A stretch of DNA of 54,135 nt from an uncultured Eubacteriales bacterium (GCA_949288095.1 CASEIX010000038.1:1-54135), one strand, 5' to 3'; shown: positions 39,778-49,208, counted from the first letter of the stretch. Notes: generated by a model not told the origin, from the sequence alone. Numbers and translations are program-made.

Positions 39778-41382
39778 TTGAAAGAAAAAGAAGAAAAGAT
39801 AAAAAAACAAAAAATGCCAAAAGAGCAAAAAGAAAAGAAATTACCAAAAGAAGAAAAGGCAAAGATTGAAAAAGTAAAAAAAGAGAAGGAAAAAAAGGAT
39901 AAAAAAGATAAAGAAACAAGTAAATTTGTACAAAGAATAAAGAAAAAATGGTTAATTGATGGTACAAAGACAATCATATTAGTTGTATTAATTATAATGG
40001 TATTTTTAGCAATTAATGTTGGTATGCAAAGTTTAGATTTAACACCATTAGATTTTACACAAGAAAAATTATATACATTAACAGAAGAAAGTAAAGAAAG
40101 AGTAAAAAACATAGATAAAGATGTTCATATATATTTTGTGGGATATGCAGATGACGATGCAGATTTGTCACTTGCAAAACAATATAAAAGTGCCAATGAA
40201 AGAATTGTAGCAGAAGCAGTTGATGCAAATAGTAGACCAGATTTGGCAGAAAAATATGGTATAGAAACTGATTCAACAGGAATTATTGTAGAGTGTGGAG
40301 ATCGTTCAAAAGTATTAACATCAAGTGATTTAGTAACTTATGATACAACAACCTATGAAACCATTAGTATTGCTGAAGAAAAATTAACCAGTGCTATTAT
40401 ATCTGTTACAACAGATGATATTCCAAAAGTATATTTCCTAGAGGGATATAGTGATGACTTTACCTTAGATTATGGTATGAGTTATTTAAATGTATATTTA
40501 CAAAACGAAATAACAGAGGTAGAAACATTAAATATTTTATCAACAGGAAATGTGCCAGATGATTGTGACACATTAGTAATTCCTTCACCAACACAAGACT
40601 TTAGTGAAGAAGCAAAGACAGCCATTATCAATTATATTAATCGAGGTGGTAATATTCTATGGTTAAATGCAGCTATGGCAATATCCGTGGATTTACCAAA
40701 TGTAAATGAAGTATTAGCTTTATATGGAGTAAATCCTTTTGAAGTGGGCGTTATCATGGAAACAGATTCCTCAAGAATGGTAGCAGGTTCACCAAATTTA
40801 ATTATTCCAAATTTAGGATATTCAAAAATAACAGAAGATATATATAGTGATGGAGTTATTCTTGCAAACGCAACAAAAATCAATATTAATGAAGATGGAT
40901 TAGATGATTTAAATGTTGTAGAAACAGATTTAGCAACAACTAGTGAAGGTGCATATTTCAGAACAAACTTTAATAATAGTTCAACAACAGCAGTAGAAGG
41001 AGAAGAAACAGGTCCTTTTGTGGTTGGTGCAGAATTAGAAAAAACAATAACAGAAGCAAATGAAGAAACAGGAGAATCAGCACTAACATCAAGACTAATT
41101 ATTTATGGAGAAAATTATTTCATTTCAGATTATAGACTTAGACAAGATGATCAATATCCAGCAATACAAATTTCAACATATAATAAGGACTTGGTATTAA
41201 ATTCTTTGGCATATTTGACAGATAGAGAAGAAGATATTACAGCAAGAAAGAGCACAGGAACAGTAACTTATACAGCTACAGAGCAACAAGATACAATTGT
41301 TAGAATTATTATATTCGCAGTACCATCTGTTATTATTATAGTAGGTTTAATTGTATGGCAAAAGAGAAGAAGAAAAAAATAG
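39778..41382 (+). CDS. GldG-like ABC-associated membrane protein
   Basis: 535 residues. A very Lys/Glu-rich cytoplasmic start (about 1-60), one membrane helix (about 67-87), a large extracytoplasmic domain of the GldG/ABC-auxiliary type (VYFLEGYSDDFTLDYGMSYL, then TLVIPSPTQDFSEEAKTAIINYINRGGNILWL), and a C-terminal helix (about 505-527). I chose TTG 39778, 9 bases after AAGGAGG (39762-39768); the nearer GTG at 39772 is only 3 bases away. It is the third gene of the operon and probably completes the transporter. Confidence 0.83.
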   Translation: MKEKEEKIKKQKMPKEQKEKKLPKEEKAKIEKVKKEKEKKDKKDKETSKFVQRIKKKWLIDGTKTIILVVLIIMVFLAINVGMQSLDLTPLDFTQEKLYTLTEESKERVKNIDKDVHIYFVGYADDDADLSLAKQYKSANERIVAEAVDANSRPDLAEKYGIETDSTGIIVECGDRSKVLTSSDLVTYDTTTYETISIAEEKLTSAIISVTTDDIPKVYFLEGYSDDFTLDYGMSYLNVYLQNEITEVETLNILSTGNVPDDCDTLVIPSPTQDFSEEAKTAIINYINRGGNILWLNAAMAISVDLPNVNEVLALYGVNPFEVGVIMETDSSRMVAGSPNLIIPNLGYSKITEDIYSDGVILANATKININEDGLDDLNVVETDLATTSEGAYFRTNFNNSSTTAVEGEETGPFVVGAELEKTITEANEETGESALTSRLIIYGENYFISDYRLRQDDQYPAIQISTYNKDLVLNSLAYLTDREEDITARKSTGTVTYTATEQQDTIVRIIIFAVPSVIIIVGLIVWQKRRRKK

Positions 41383-41390
41383 AAATTATT

Positions 41391-41649
41391 TAGGAACAGT
41401 TTTCCATGTTTAAGGGAATCTTATATATATCATATAAAGTCATTACATGATTTTGTATAAGCTAAATTTTCATAGAAATTCTAAAATAAAAAAGTGAGCC
41501 TCTTTCATTGTTGCCAAAAATCATAGGCAAAATGAACATTCCTCACTTTTTTATTAAAGGATTTCTATATTCAAATTTAGATACGCAAAATCATTTCTTT
41601 TTTTATATGATATATATAAGATTCCCTTAAACATGGAAAATTGCTCCTA
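41391..41649. mobile_element. 259-bp long palindromic (MITE-like) element
   Basis: The whole segment can fold as one long hairpin. The outer arms 41400-41438 and 41602-41640 are perfect 39-base complements starting TTTTCCATGTTTAAGGGAATC. The ends TAGGA / TCCTA and most internal sequence also pair, down to a GTTGCC / GGCAA apex near 41510-41530 with A/T-rich loop. No coding capacity. It sits between the GldG-like and YkvI genes and could also act as a transcription terminator. A miniature inverted-repeat transposable element is the best guess. Confidence 0.7.
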
Positions 41650-41735
41650 ATAAATGGAATAAAAAGGGAAAACCCTCATAAAATATTATGAAATGTTGAA
41701 TACTGGAATATATGAAAATAAGAAGGAAGGTCAAA

Positions 41736-42761
41736 ATGAGAAAAATCTTAAAAGCCGTATTTGTGATAATAGGGACATTGATTGGTGCGGGATTTGCATC
41801 AGGTCAAGAAATTTATATATTTTTTTATCAATATGGTATTCATGGAATTTGGGGAATGCTCATCTCTAGTATATTATTAGGACTTGTTACATATAAAGTG
41901 TTAAGTATTAGTAAAGAAAATGAAGTAACAAATTATAAAAACTTTTTAAAAAAATTTATAAAACAGGAAAGACATCTAGAAATTTTTAATTCCATCATGA
42001 ACATATTTATTTTAATTACATTTTACATTATGATAGCAGGATTTGGAGCATATTTTGAGCAACAATGGGGAATACATGCTTTGATAGGAAGTACCTTATT
42101 GGCATTTATTTGCTATTTTGTATTTTTAAGAGATGTATCAGGTCTGATTAAGGTGAGTCAATATATAGTACCTTTATTAATTGGAAGTTTATTACTAATT
42201 GGTATCAATGTCATAGATTTTAAAAATATATTTGAAATTATGCATTATGTACCAGAAAATACCAGTTGGAAATGGTTCTTAGATAGTGTGTTATATGGCA
42301 GTTATAATACGATATTGCTAATCCCTGTACACATTGCTTTACGAAATCTTATCAGTAATAAAAAAGAACAAAGCATGATTTCTGTATTAACTGCTATTTT
42401 CATAATTTTGCTATCATTTATTGTCTTTTTTATATTAACAAAAATAGATGTAAATATACAAAATTTAGAAATGCCAGCAGTATATGTTACTTCGAAAATT
42501 TCACTAGTATTTGAATATATCTATGGATTTATTATTTTAAGTTCTATCCTAACAACTAGTATTTCCTTAGGAACCAGTCTATTAGAAAATATAGCACATA
42601 CGAAAAAAAGATATAAGCAATATGCAATTTTAATATGTATCAGTTCTGTTTTAGTTTGCAATATTGGTTTTTCTAATTTGGTAAACTTATTATATCCTAT
42701 ATTTGGATATATAGGATTGATTCAAATTTTAAAAATCAGTATGAGAAAAAAGAAATCATAA
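41736..42761 (+). CDS. YkvI-family membrane protein
   Basis: 341 residues, about ten membrane helices. The start IGTLIGAGFASGQEIYIFF is the family hallmark and resembles the unwound first helix of APC-superfamily transporters. A substrate has not been established. ATG 41736 is preceded by AAGGAAGG; the upstream in-frame ATG lacks a ribosome site. It leads the row YkvI, DUF5711, CvpA with gaps of 130 and 28 bases. Confidence 0.85.
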   Translation: MRKILKAVFVIIGTLIGAGFASGQEIYIFFYQYGIHGIWGMLISSILLGLVTYKVLSISKENEVTNYKNFLKKFIKQERHLEIFNSIMNIFILITFYIMIAGFGAYFEQQWGIHALIGSTLLAFICYFVFLRDVSGLIKVSQYIVPLLIGSLLLIGINVIDFKNIFEIMHYVPENTSWKWFLDSVLYGSYNTILLIPVHIALRNLISNKKEQSMISVLTAIFIILLSFIVFFILTKIDVNIQNLEMPAVYVTSKISLVFEYIYGFIILSSILTTSISLGTSLLENIAHTKKRYKQYAILICISSVLVCNIGFSNLVNLLYPIFGYIGLIQILKISMRKKKS

Positions 42762-42891
42762 AGGAAGTGTTGTTAGTCAGTTCCTAAGTAGATATTAAAT
42801 TAGGAGAAAATAGTAGAAAAAACAGGTGCTAGCTTGCTTTTTTAAATTTAGTATAGTAGAATATCATTAACGAAAGATAAGGAGAAATAGA

Positions 42892-44076
42892 ATGAGAGAT
42901 TATTGGGAAGAACCAGAAACAAATCATAAACAAATAAATACGAAAAAAATTGTTTTATCTGTTGCTATTTCTATTTTTGTTATTGCTGTCATTGTTATTG
43001 TAGCTTTATACATTACAAACAATGAATTTAGAAATTGGATTGATGTAGAAATATTTCGAAAAGAAATTTCACAAGATGGTGTTACAACCATTGAATTAGA
43101 TGAGGGAGAAACATCAAATATATATGCATTTAACAAATATATAGGAATATTGAGCAAAAATACATTAGCTTTATATGGATCAAATGGAGAACAAGAAACC
43201 AATTTAGAAGTGCAAATTACCAATCCATTATTTAGCTCAGCAGACAGATTTTTGATTATTGGAGAATCTAATGGAAAAAAGATTTATGTCATTGAAGATA
43301 AAGAAATCGCATGGGAGAGTGAAGTAGAAGGAAATATTTCAAAAGTGTATGTGAATAAAAATGGATATGTAGCAGTTATTATGACTGGAACCAGTTATAA
43401 AAGTGAAGTTCAAGTATTTGACCCAGAGGGAAATTCTTTATTTATTTCATTTTTATCATATACAATGGCTGTGGATGTAGCTATCTCTAATGATAATAAA
43501 TATTTAGCCATTGCGGAAGTAGATACATCAGGAACGATTATCCAATCCAATGTACGAATTACTTCTATTGAAAAAGCAAGAACAGACCCAAGAAATTCTG
43601 ATGAAAATAACTATAAAAGTGAGCAAAATAAATTAATTGTTAACATAGATTATCAAGACAAAGATAGGATTGTATGTATGTATACAGATACCATTAATGT
43701 AATAGAAAATGGTCAAGAATCTGTTGTTTTTGATAACCAAGATAAAAAGATAACAGCACAATCTATTGATTTGAAAAATCATTTTGCAACCATACAAGAA
43801 GAATCTTCAGGAATTTTTTCTGCAAACTCTGTAATTAATATTATTAATGTAGACAGCAAAAATACACAAAAATATACAGTAGAGACATCTGTAAAAGAAA
43901 TGTATACAAAAGGAGATATGATTGCTTTAAATTTGGGAACAGAAGTAGAATTTATTAATACTGGTGGATGGCTTGTCAAAAGATATATAGCAAATCAAGA
44001 AGTATCAAATGTTACAGTATCAGATAATATAGCTGGCATTATTTATAGAGACAAAGTAGAAATTATTAATTTATGA
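42892..44076 (+). CDS. DUF5711-family protein
   Basis: 394 residues. One membrane anchor (about 22-43) after an acidic-polar start, then an extracytoplasmic or cytoplasmic beta-propeller-like region with repeated short strand motifs (IYAFNKYIGILSKNTLALYGSNGEQ, AVDVAISNDNKYLAIAEVDTSG). This matches DUF5711 of Clostridia as I recall it. The role is unknown; the position next to CvpA and LCP genes suggests the envelope. AGGAG precedes the ATG. Confidence 0.72.
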   Translation: MRDYWEEPETNHKQINTKKIVLSVAISIFVIAVIVIVALYITNNEFRNWIDVEIFRKEISQDGVTTIELDEGETSNIYAFNKYIGILSKNTLALYGSNGEQETNLEVQITNPLFSSADRFLIIGESNGKKIYVIEDKEIAWESEVEGNISKVYVNKNGYVAVIMTGTSYKSEVQVFDPEGNSLFISFLSYTMAVDVAISNDNKYLAIAEVDTSGTIIQSNVRITSIEKARTDPRNSDENNYKSEQNKLIVNIDYQDKDRIVCMYTDTINVIENGQESVVFDNQDKKITAQSIDLKNHFATIQEESSGIFSANSVINIINVDSKNTQKYTVETSVKEMYTKGDMIALNLGTEVEFINTGGWLVKRYIANQEVSNVTVSDNIAGIIYRDKVEIINL

Positions 44077-44104
44077 TAGAGGAAAGAAAGGAATGAGATA
44101 AAAT

Positions 44105-44728
44105 ATGAGTATCGTGGTAGATATTATTATTGTTGCTATTATTTTATTATCAACGTTTTTAGCATATAGAAAAGGTTTGATTACTTTAGCAATACAATTA
44201 GTTGCCTTTGTCATTGCCATTGTATTAACATTGTTATTATATAAACCAGTTTCAAATGTTATTATCAATGTAACAGGAATTGATGAGACAATTCAAAATG
44301 CAATTTTAGAAGAAGCCAATGATATTATGACAAATGAAAAAGAAGGTGCAAATCAAGTAGTAGAAACAATACAAAATAACATGTTACCTGAAACAGCAAG
44401 AACCATTTCTATCAATATTATAGAAGGAGCGGTTATCTTAATTCTATATATTATTATAAGAATTGCATTAAAATTTGTTACGGCACTAGCAAATTTAGTT
44501 TCAAAATTACCAATTCTAAATCAACTAAATCAATTAGGTGGTATCATTTATGGAATTTTAAGAGGAATACTAATTGTATATATTGTATTATTACTTGTAA
44601 ATCTAAGTGGAGAAATAGAACCACAAAACCAGGTTTATACAGCTGTTGAAGAATCTTATATAGGAAAAATAATGAATGAAAATAATATTTTGGATATACT
44701 ATTTACAAAAGTAAGTGAAAATGAATAA
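44105..44728 (+). CDS. cvpA: CvpA-family membrane protein
   Basis: 207 residues. Four hydrophobic segments with the CvpA layout: VVDIIIVAIILLSTFLAYRKGLITLAIQLVAFV at the start and LGGIIYGILRGILIVYIVLLL near the end. In other bacteria CvpA has been tied to colicin V production and envelope or bile stress. It lies 28 bases downstream of the DUF5711 gene, so they are likely co-transcribed, and a terminator follows. Confidence 0.82.
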   Translation: MSIVVDIIIVAIILLSTFLAYRKGLITLAIQLVAFVIAIVLTLLLYKPVSNVIINVTGIDETIQNAILEEANDIMTNEKEGANQVVETIQNNMLPETARTISINIIEGAVILILYIIIRIALKFVTALANLVSKLPILNQLNQLGGIIYGILRGILIVYIVLLLVNLSGEIEPQNQVYTAVEESYIGKIMNENNILDILFTKVSENE

Positions 44729-44748
44729 AAAATAAAATGAAAGTGGGT

Positions 44749-44775
44749 AAAGACAAATTCTTAAAATTTGTCTTT
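44749..44775 (+). terminator. terminator after cvpA
   Basis: AAAGACAAATT / AATTTGTCTTT stem with a short loop followed by ATTTGTTG. Confidence 0.75.
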
Positions 44776-44780
44776 ATTTG

Positions 44781-44809
44781 TTGATTTTTGATAAGATATT
44801 TGCTATACT
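44781..44809 (+). promoter_or_regulatory. promoter of the LCP gene
   Basis: TTGATT (44781-44786), 17 bases, TATACT (44804-44809), directly after the cvpA terminator. Confidence 0.7.
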
Positions 44810-44840
44810 AATTACATGATTTTTTAGGAGTGGATTATAA

Positions 44841-46253
44841 GTGAATGATAATAGAACAAACAAAAGACAAAAACCGAATAGTAAAAATACAAAAAATAAT
44901 AGAAAGAAAAACCAAAATATAAAACAAAAACCAAAAAAGAAAATGAAAATGTGGAAAAAAGTATGCTTAGTTATCTTGTTAATTTTATTAATTGCAGGTA
45001 GTGTATTTGCATATAAAGTCTATAAAAATGGAGGAGGACTATCTGGTATGTTAGCAACTGTGGTAGGACATGATGAAAACACTAGAAAAAGTCTAGGAGA
45101 ACTTCAAGTACTACTAATGGGGGTTAGTACAGATCAAGAAGGAGTTGCTTTAACAGATACGATAATTGTAGCTTCATATAATCCTAATACACAAAAAGCT
45201 GTATTATTGTCAATTCCTAGAGATTCTTTTACAGGTAAAAATACCAAAAGAGCAGTGGCATCTGACAAAATAAATGCTATTTATAACATAACAAGAGAGC
45301 CTATGGAAACAGTAGAAGCTGTCAATGAGTTAACAGGATTAGATTTACAATATTATGCAATTGTTCAAACAGAAGCATTAATCGAATTAGTAGATGCCAT
45401 TGGTCCAATTGAATATTATGTTCCAACAGATATGAATTATGATGATACATCACAGGACTTACATATTCATTTTGAAGAAGGATTACAAGAAATAGATGGA
45501 CAAGCAGCAGAAGAATTATTAAGATTTAGAAAAAATAATGATGGAACAAGTTTCCCTTCAGAATATGGTGATAATGATATAGGAAGAATGAGAAACCAAA
45601 GAGAATTTATTACAGCGGTTGTTGAACAAACAGTAAAATTAGAAAATATTACTAAATTAGGTTCTATATTAGATATTGCTAGTAGAAATTTAATAACAAA
45701 TTTAAATTTTGATGTATTAAAAGATTATTTACCATATGCTGTAGAATTTAACACACAAAATTTACAAACGGCATCATTACCAGGAAGTGTTCCTGATTTA
45801 AGTCAAACAAACAATGTGAGTATATTTGTAGTAGATAAAGAAGAAACGGAACAATTAGTAAAAGAATTATTCTATCCAGAAGAACTAACAGAAGAAGGAA
45901 CAACTGATGGAAATACAACAAACACAGCAAGCAATACTACAAATACAACTTCTAGTAGTTCAACAACTTCTAATTCAAGTGTAAAAATAGAAGTATTAAA
46001 TGGAACCAATGATGGTAAAGTACTTCAAGAAGTGGTAAATAAATTGAAAGAAGAAGGATATAATGTTTCTAGAACAGGAACAACAACTTCTACAAGTAAA
46101 ACAATCATAGCAAATAAAAAAGATGTTTCAACAACAATCATGAGTAACATAAAAGAAACCATAGGAGTGGGAAATGTTTCTGACAGTAGCGGAGGAGGAA
46201 GTTCTAGTAAAGTAGATGTAACCATTATTATTGGAAAAGATTATCAATTATAA
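44841..46253 (+). CDS. LytR-CpsA-Psr (LCP) family wall polymer ligase with LytR_C domain
   Basis: 470 residues. A basic cytoplasmic start, one membrane helix (about 40-60), the LCP catalytic domain (about 85-280) and a C-terminal LytR_C domain (about 375-470) after a Thr/Ser/Asn-rich linker. Landmarks are LLMGVSTDQ, LTDTIIVASYNP, LLSIPRDSF (pyrophosphate-binding Arg/Asp) and AEELLRFRKNN..DIGRMRNQREF. LCP enzymes attach teichoic acids or capsule to peptidoglycan at the outer face. The start is GTG, 9 bases after AGGAG. It stands alone with its own promoter and terminator. Confidence 0.9.
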   Translation: MNDNRTNKRQKPNSKNTKNNRKKNQNIKQKPKKKMKMWKKVCLVILLILLIAGSVFAYKVYKNGGGLSGMLATVVGHDENTRKSLGELQVLLMGVSTDQEGVALTDTIIVASYNPNTQKAVLLSIPRDSFTGKNTKRAVASDKINAIYNITREPMETVEAVNELTGLDLQYYAIVQTEALIELVDAIGPIEYYVPTDMNYDDTSQDLHIHFEEGLQEIDGQAAEELLRFRKNNDGTSFPSEYGDNDIGRMRNQREFITAVVEQTVKLENITKLGSILDIASRNLITNLNFDVLKDYLPYAVEFNTQNLQTASLPGSVPDLSQTNNVSIFVVDKEETEQLVKELFYPEELTEEGTTDGNTTNTASNTTNTTSSSSTTSNSSVKIEVLNGTNDGKVLQEVVNKLKEEGYNVSRTGTTTSTSKTIIANKKDVSTTIMSNIKETIGVGNVSDSSGGGSSSKVDVTIIIGKDYQL

Positions 46254-46278
46254 AGAAATGAAAGTATATAAAAATAGG

Positions 46279-46303
46279 GGCAGACAAGTAAATCTTGTCT
46301 GCC
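46279..46303. terminator. bidirectional terminator after the LCP gene
   Basis: GGCAGACAAG / CTTGTCTGCC with a 5-base loop followed by TTTT, between convergent genes. Confidence 0.8.
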
Positions 46304-46316
46304 TTTTAGAATATCT

Positions 46317-47567
46317 TTAAGCATTTTTCTTTTTTCTATTAGAAAAGAAGATTTCAAAAGTAACCAATAAAGCAATAAATATACCACCAATTTGTAATAC
46401 AAATTGAAGCAATTGAGAATTCTCTACATTGTGTGTTGCAACAATATCAGCTTCATAAGAAATTCCATCAATTGTATAAATCGCTTTTCCAAGTACATCA
46501 CCTTCTGCAATTGGAGCAGAAATATTAGCATTTAGTTGTATGTCAGGAATATAATTTGTTTCAAGGTCAGAATTGTTAACTAACGCATGAATACTATCTA
46601 CAAAAGCTAAATCTAAAGATTTTGTAGAAGGGGTAGCATTAGATACTTCGATAGAAGTAATAATATCTCCTGGATTTGCAATATTTTTTAAAGAAAAATG
46701 ATTAAATCCATATTCATATAAAGAAACACTATCTGTAAACCTTGAAGATGTACTATCATCTGAAAGTGTTCCACCTAATACAACACAGGTTAATTCTATA
46801 TCATTTCTATAGGCACAAGAAACTAAACATCTTCCAGCTTCTGTTGTAAAACCAGTTTTCCCTACAGTAACATAGCTATAATAATTAGGACTATCAGGAA
46901 GAATTAATTGGTTAGTAGATGTATAAGATCTCACACCTGACTGATTAGTTGCAGGAATAGAACAAGATACACTACCAGCAATTTTTCTGAAATCATCATT
47001 TTGAATACAATATTGCATAATTTTAGCTAAATCATATGCTGTCGTATAATGATTATCTTCTTGTAATCCATAAGTATTTGTAAAATGTGTATTGGTTAAA
47101 CCTAATTCATTTACTTTTGTATTCATCATAGAAACAAAGCTCTCTATAGAACCACCAACATATTCTGCTAACACATTTGCTGCATCATTTGCAGAATGTA
47201 CTAACAACATTTCCAAAAGTTGTTCAACGGTAAATTGTTCTTCACCTTGAATTTCAGCAGTTACATAACCTTCAGGGATAGACATAAGAGCATCATAACT
47301 TGCTGTTACAGTTTCATTTAAATCACAGTTTTCTAATACCAATATAGCTGTCATAATTTTTGTGGTACTTGCTGGGAACATTCTTTCATTTGCATTTTTA
47401 TCATATAACACTTTATTTGTTTCATTATCAATCAGAATTGCTGCTCTAGAGGCAATTTCTGGTGCGTCTGTATCATTATCTGTTGCATAAACAATATTCA
47501 AATTGGTAAACAATACTGCTATTAATAAAAAAGACAGTATAAGCATTTTTTTAACATGTATTTTCAT
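46317..47567 (-). CDS. D-alanyl-D-alanine carboxypeptidase (DacF/PBP5-like)
   Basis: 416 residues. A signal peptide (about 1-28), the S11 penicillin-binding domain with FPASTTKIMTA (S-x-x-K), VHSANDAAN (S-x-N) and VGKTGFTTEAG (K-T-G), a C-terminal beta domain and a membrane-spanning tail (about 388-410) ending in KKKNA. It trims the terminal D-Ala of peptidoglycan stems, limiting cross-linking. AGGAG is 9 bases before the ATG. The shared 16-bp motif with a Spo0A-box core lies 60 bases upstream. Confidence 0.92.
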   Translation of the reverse strand: MKIHVKKMLILSFLLIAVLFTNLNIVYATDNDTDAPEIASRAAILIDNETNKVLYDKNANERMFPASTTKIMTAILVLENCDLNETVTASYDALMSIPEGYVTAEIQGEEQFTVEQLLEMLLVHSANDAANVLAEYVGGSIESFVSMMNTKVNELGLTNTHFTNTYGLQEDNHYTTAYDLAKIMQYCIQNDDFRKIAGSVSCSIPATNQSGVRSYTSTNQLILPDSPNYYSYVTVGKTGFTTEAGRCLVSCAYRNDIELTCVVLGGTLSDDSTSSRFTDSVSLYEYGFNHFSLKNIANPGDIITSIEVSNATPSTKSLDLAFVDSIHALVNNSDLETNYIPDIQLNANISAPIAEGDVLGKAIYTIDGISYEADIVATHNVENSQLLQFVLQIGGIFIALLVTFEIFFSNRKKKNA

Positions 47568-47626
47568 TTTATAAACTCCTAATAATGAATTTATTTAATC
47601 ATATAATAGTAATACTATATAGCATT

Positions 47627-47642
47627 TTGTCGAATTTTGCAA
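47627..47642. promoter_or_regulatory. second copy of 16-bp shared motif
   Basis: TTGTCGAATTTTGCAA, identical to 38016-38031. It lies upstream of the D,D-carboxypeptidase gene and contains a Spo0A-box core. Confidence 0.5.
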
Positions 47643-47802
47643 TCCTAATTTTATTGAAAAATCGATTTTTCATATTCAACAAAAAAATTAAAAAAGCCTA
47701 ATATTATTTTATAACGAAAATATGTATATTTAGTGAAGAAAAAAGAAATTTAATATATATTGTAGGTTTATAGGTAAAACCAATTGAAAAACCTAAATAA
47801 AT

Positions 47803-48549
47803 ATGAGGAGGGAAAAGATATATTTAAATATATATCCAATAACTATGATGTATGAATTTAGTAAAAAACAAAAAATTATATTGATAATGATTGGCTCAAT
47901 AATTATCATTGCCTTTTTATACTATATCTATACTAAAGAAGATGATAACATTATTTCTACAGAAGAAAATATGATAGAAAATATAGAAGAGGATTCAGAA
48001 GAAAGTGAAGAAAACACAAAAGAAGAAATTGGTAAAATTATTGTGCATGTATCAGGAGCGGTAAATAAAGAAGGGATAGTAGAATTAGAAGAAAACAGTA
48101 GGATATCAGACGCCATTAATAAAGCAGAAGGATTAAAAGAAAATGCAGATACCAAACATATCAACTTGGCATTTAAACTAGAAGATGGAATGAAAATATA
48201 CATACCAACAATAGGAGAGAATATAGAAGGAAATGAAGCAAATGAACAAAATCAAAATACAAATATGATTGATGAAACTTCAAAGTATGTAACATCATCA
48301 AGTGGCGTGATACAAGAAGAGCAAACAAATGCGCAAAGTGAGCAAAAAAAGAATGAAAAAATTAACATAAATACAGCAACACAAACAGAATTAGAAACAT
48401 TACCAGGAATTGGTCCAGCCACTTCATTAAAAATAGTAAATTATAGAGAGGAGAATGGTAAGTTTCAAACAATAGAAGATATTAAAGAAGTTAGCGGGAT
48501 TGGTGATGCCAAATATGAAAATATAAAAGACTTGATTTGTGTGAAATGA
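47803..48549 (+). CDS. comEA: ComEA-like DNA-binding competence protein
   Basis: Up to 248 residues. One membrane helix (about 25-42), an acidic linker, an SLBB domain (IIVHVSGAVNKEGIVEL..) at about 82-140 and a C-terminal helix-hairpin-helix pair (NINTATQTELETLPGIGPATSLKIVNYRE..EVSGIGDAKY) at about 188-248. ComEA binds incoming double-stranded DNA at the outer membrane face during uptake. The start is uncertain: ATG 47803 has no ribosome site, while AGGAGGG lies inside at 47806-47812 with no standard start codon at the right distance. ATG 47845 or 47848 are alternatives. No comEB/comEC is in view. Confidence 0.85.
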   Translation: MRREKIYLNIYPITMMYEFSKKQKIILIMIGSIIIIAFLYYIYTKEDDNIISTEENMIENIEEDSEESEENTKEEIGKIIVHVSGAVNKEGIVELEENSRISDAINKAEGLKENADTKHINLAFKLEDGMKIYIPTIGENIEGNEANEQNQNTNMIDETSKYVTSSSGVIQEEQTNAQSEQKKNEKININTATQTELETLPGIGPATSLKIVNYREENGKFQTIEDIKEVSGIGDAKYENIKDLICVK

Positions 48550-48600
48550 CTTTATATTCTATATTTTTTTCTTATCTCTAATTAATAAAAAGGAAAAAAT

Positions 48601-48660
48601 GAGTTTATCCCTCACATCCCCCAAAATATCCCAAAAGAAACGTCCCCAATTGTTCCAAAT
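48601..48660. other. C-rich intergenic patch
   Basis: A patch with several CCC/CCCC runs (for example CATCCCCCAAAATATCCC and AAACGTCCCCAATTG) between comEA and the DtxR promoter. It is out of character for this AT-rich DNA and resembles, loosely, REP-type palindromic remnants. Confidence 0.3.
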
Positions 48661-48663
48661 TAC

Positions 48664-48692
48664 TTGACAAGGATAAAAAATCATAGTAAAAT
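48664..48692 (+). promoter_or_regulatory. promoter of the DtxR-SufCB operon
   Basis: TTGACA (48664-48669), 17 bases, TAAAAT (48687-48692). Confidence 0.85.
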
Positions 48693-48709
48693 GTTAGCGT
48701 AAACTAACA
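48692..48709. promoter_or_regulatory. operator-like palindrome TGTTAG-N6-CTAACA
   Basis: Perfect 6-bp inverted repeat TGTTAGCGTAAACTAACA. It begins at the last base of the -10 box and covers the transcription start, the ideal place for repression by the DtxR-family protein encoded directly downstream. Size and symmetry resemble DtxR/IdeR sites (TTAGG-type). Confidence 0.65.
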
Positions 48710-48720
48710 AGGAGGAAAAG

Positions 48721-49194
48721 ATGAAACTAACCAATTCCCAAGAAGAGTATCTAAAAACGATATATATATTAGAAAAGAGTAATGGAAAAGTCAGGGTGAC
48801 AGATATTGCTAAAAAACTAAAAATTACAAAGCCAAGTGTCAATAGAGCCATAAAAAATTTAAGAGAACTAGACTTGGTGGAATATGAAGTATATGGAGAT
48901 ATCAATCTAACATATCAAGGAGAAGAAAAAGCAAAAGAAATCATAAAAAAGCATGACATTATAAAAATGTTTTTAGTAGATATATTAGATGTAGATGAAA
49001 AAGATGCTGAAGAAGAAGCAAAATCTATGAAACATGCTATGTCACCAGATACTACGAAAAAACTAGAAAAATACATAAGTAAAATCATGGATTTAGGAGA
49101 CTTAGATTGTGACTATGATGAAAATAATCCCAAATGTCAAAGCTGTATAAAAGTCACTATAAAAAATAGATTAAACAAGAAAATAAAGAAATAA
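48721..49194 (+). CDS. DtxR/MntR-family metal-dependent regulator
   Basis: 157 residues. An N-terminal winged helix (LTNSQEEYLKTIYILEKSNGKVRVTDIAKKLKITKPSVNRAIKNL) and the metal-binding dimerisation domain (about 75-140: IIKKHDIIKMFLVDILDV, AEEEAKSMKHAMS) with the expected His/Glu/Cys positions. The short C-terminal end has two Cys (NPKCQSCIK) and no SH3 domain. It should sense Fe2+ or Mn2+. AAGGAGG overlaps the palindrome end. SufC follows 14 bases later, so iron status and Fe-S assembly are linked in one operon. Confidence 0.88.
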   Translation: MKLTNSQEEYLKTIYILEKSNGKVRVTDIAKKLKITKPSVNRAIKNLRELDLVEYEVYGDINLTYQGEEKAKEIIKKHDIIKMFLVDILDVDEKDAEEEAKSMKHAMSPDTTKKLEKYISKIMDLGDLDCDYDENNPKCQSCIKVTIKNRLNKKIKK

Positions 49195-49208
49195 AATAGG
49201 AGGTAAAC

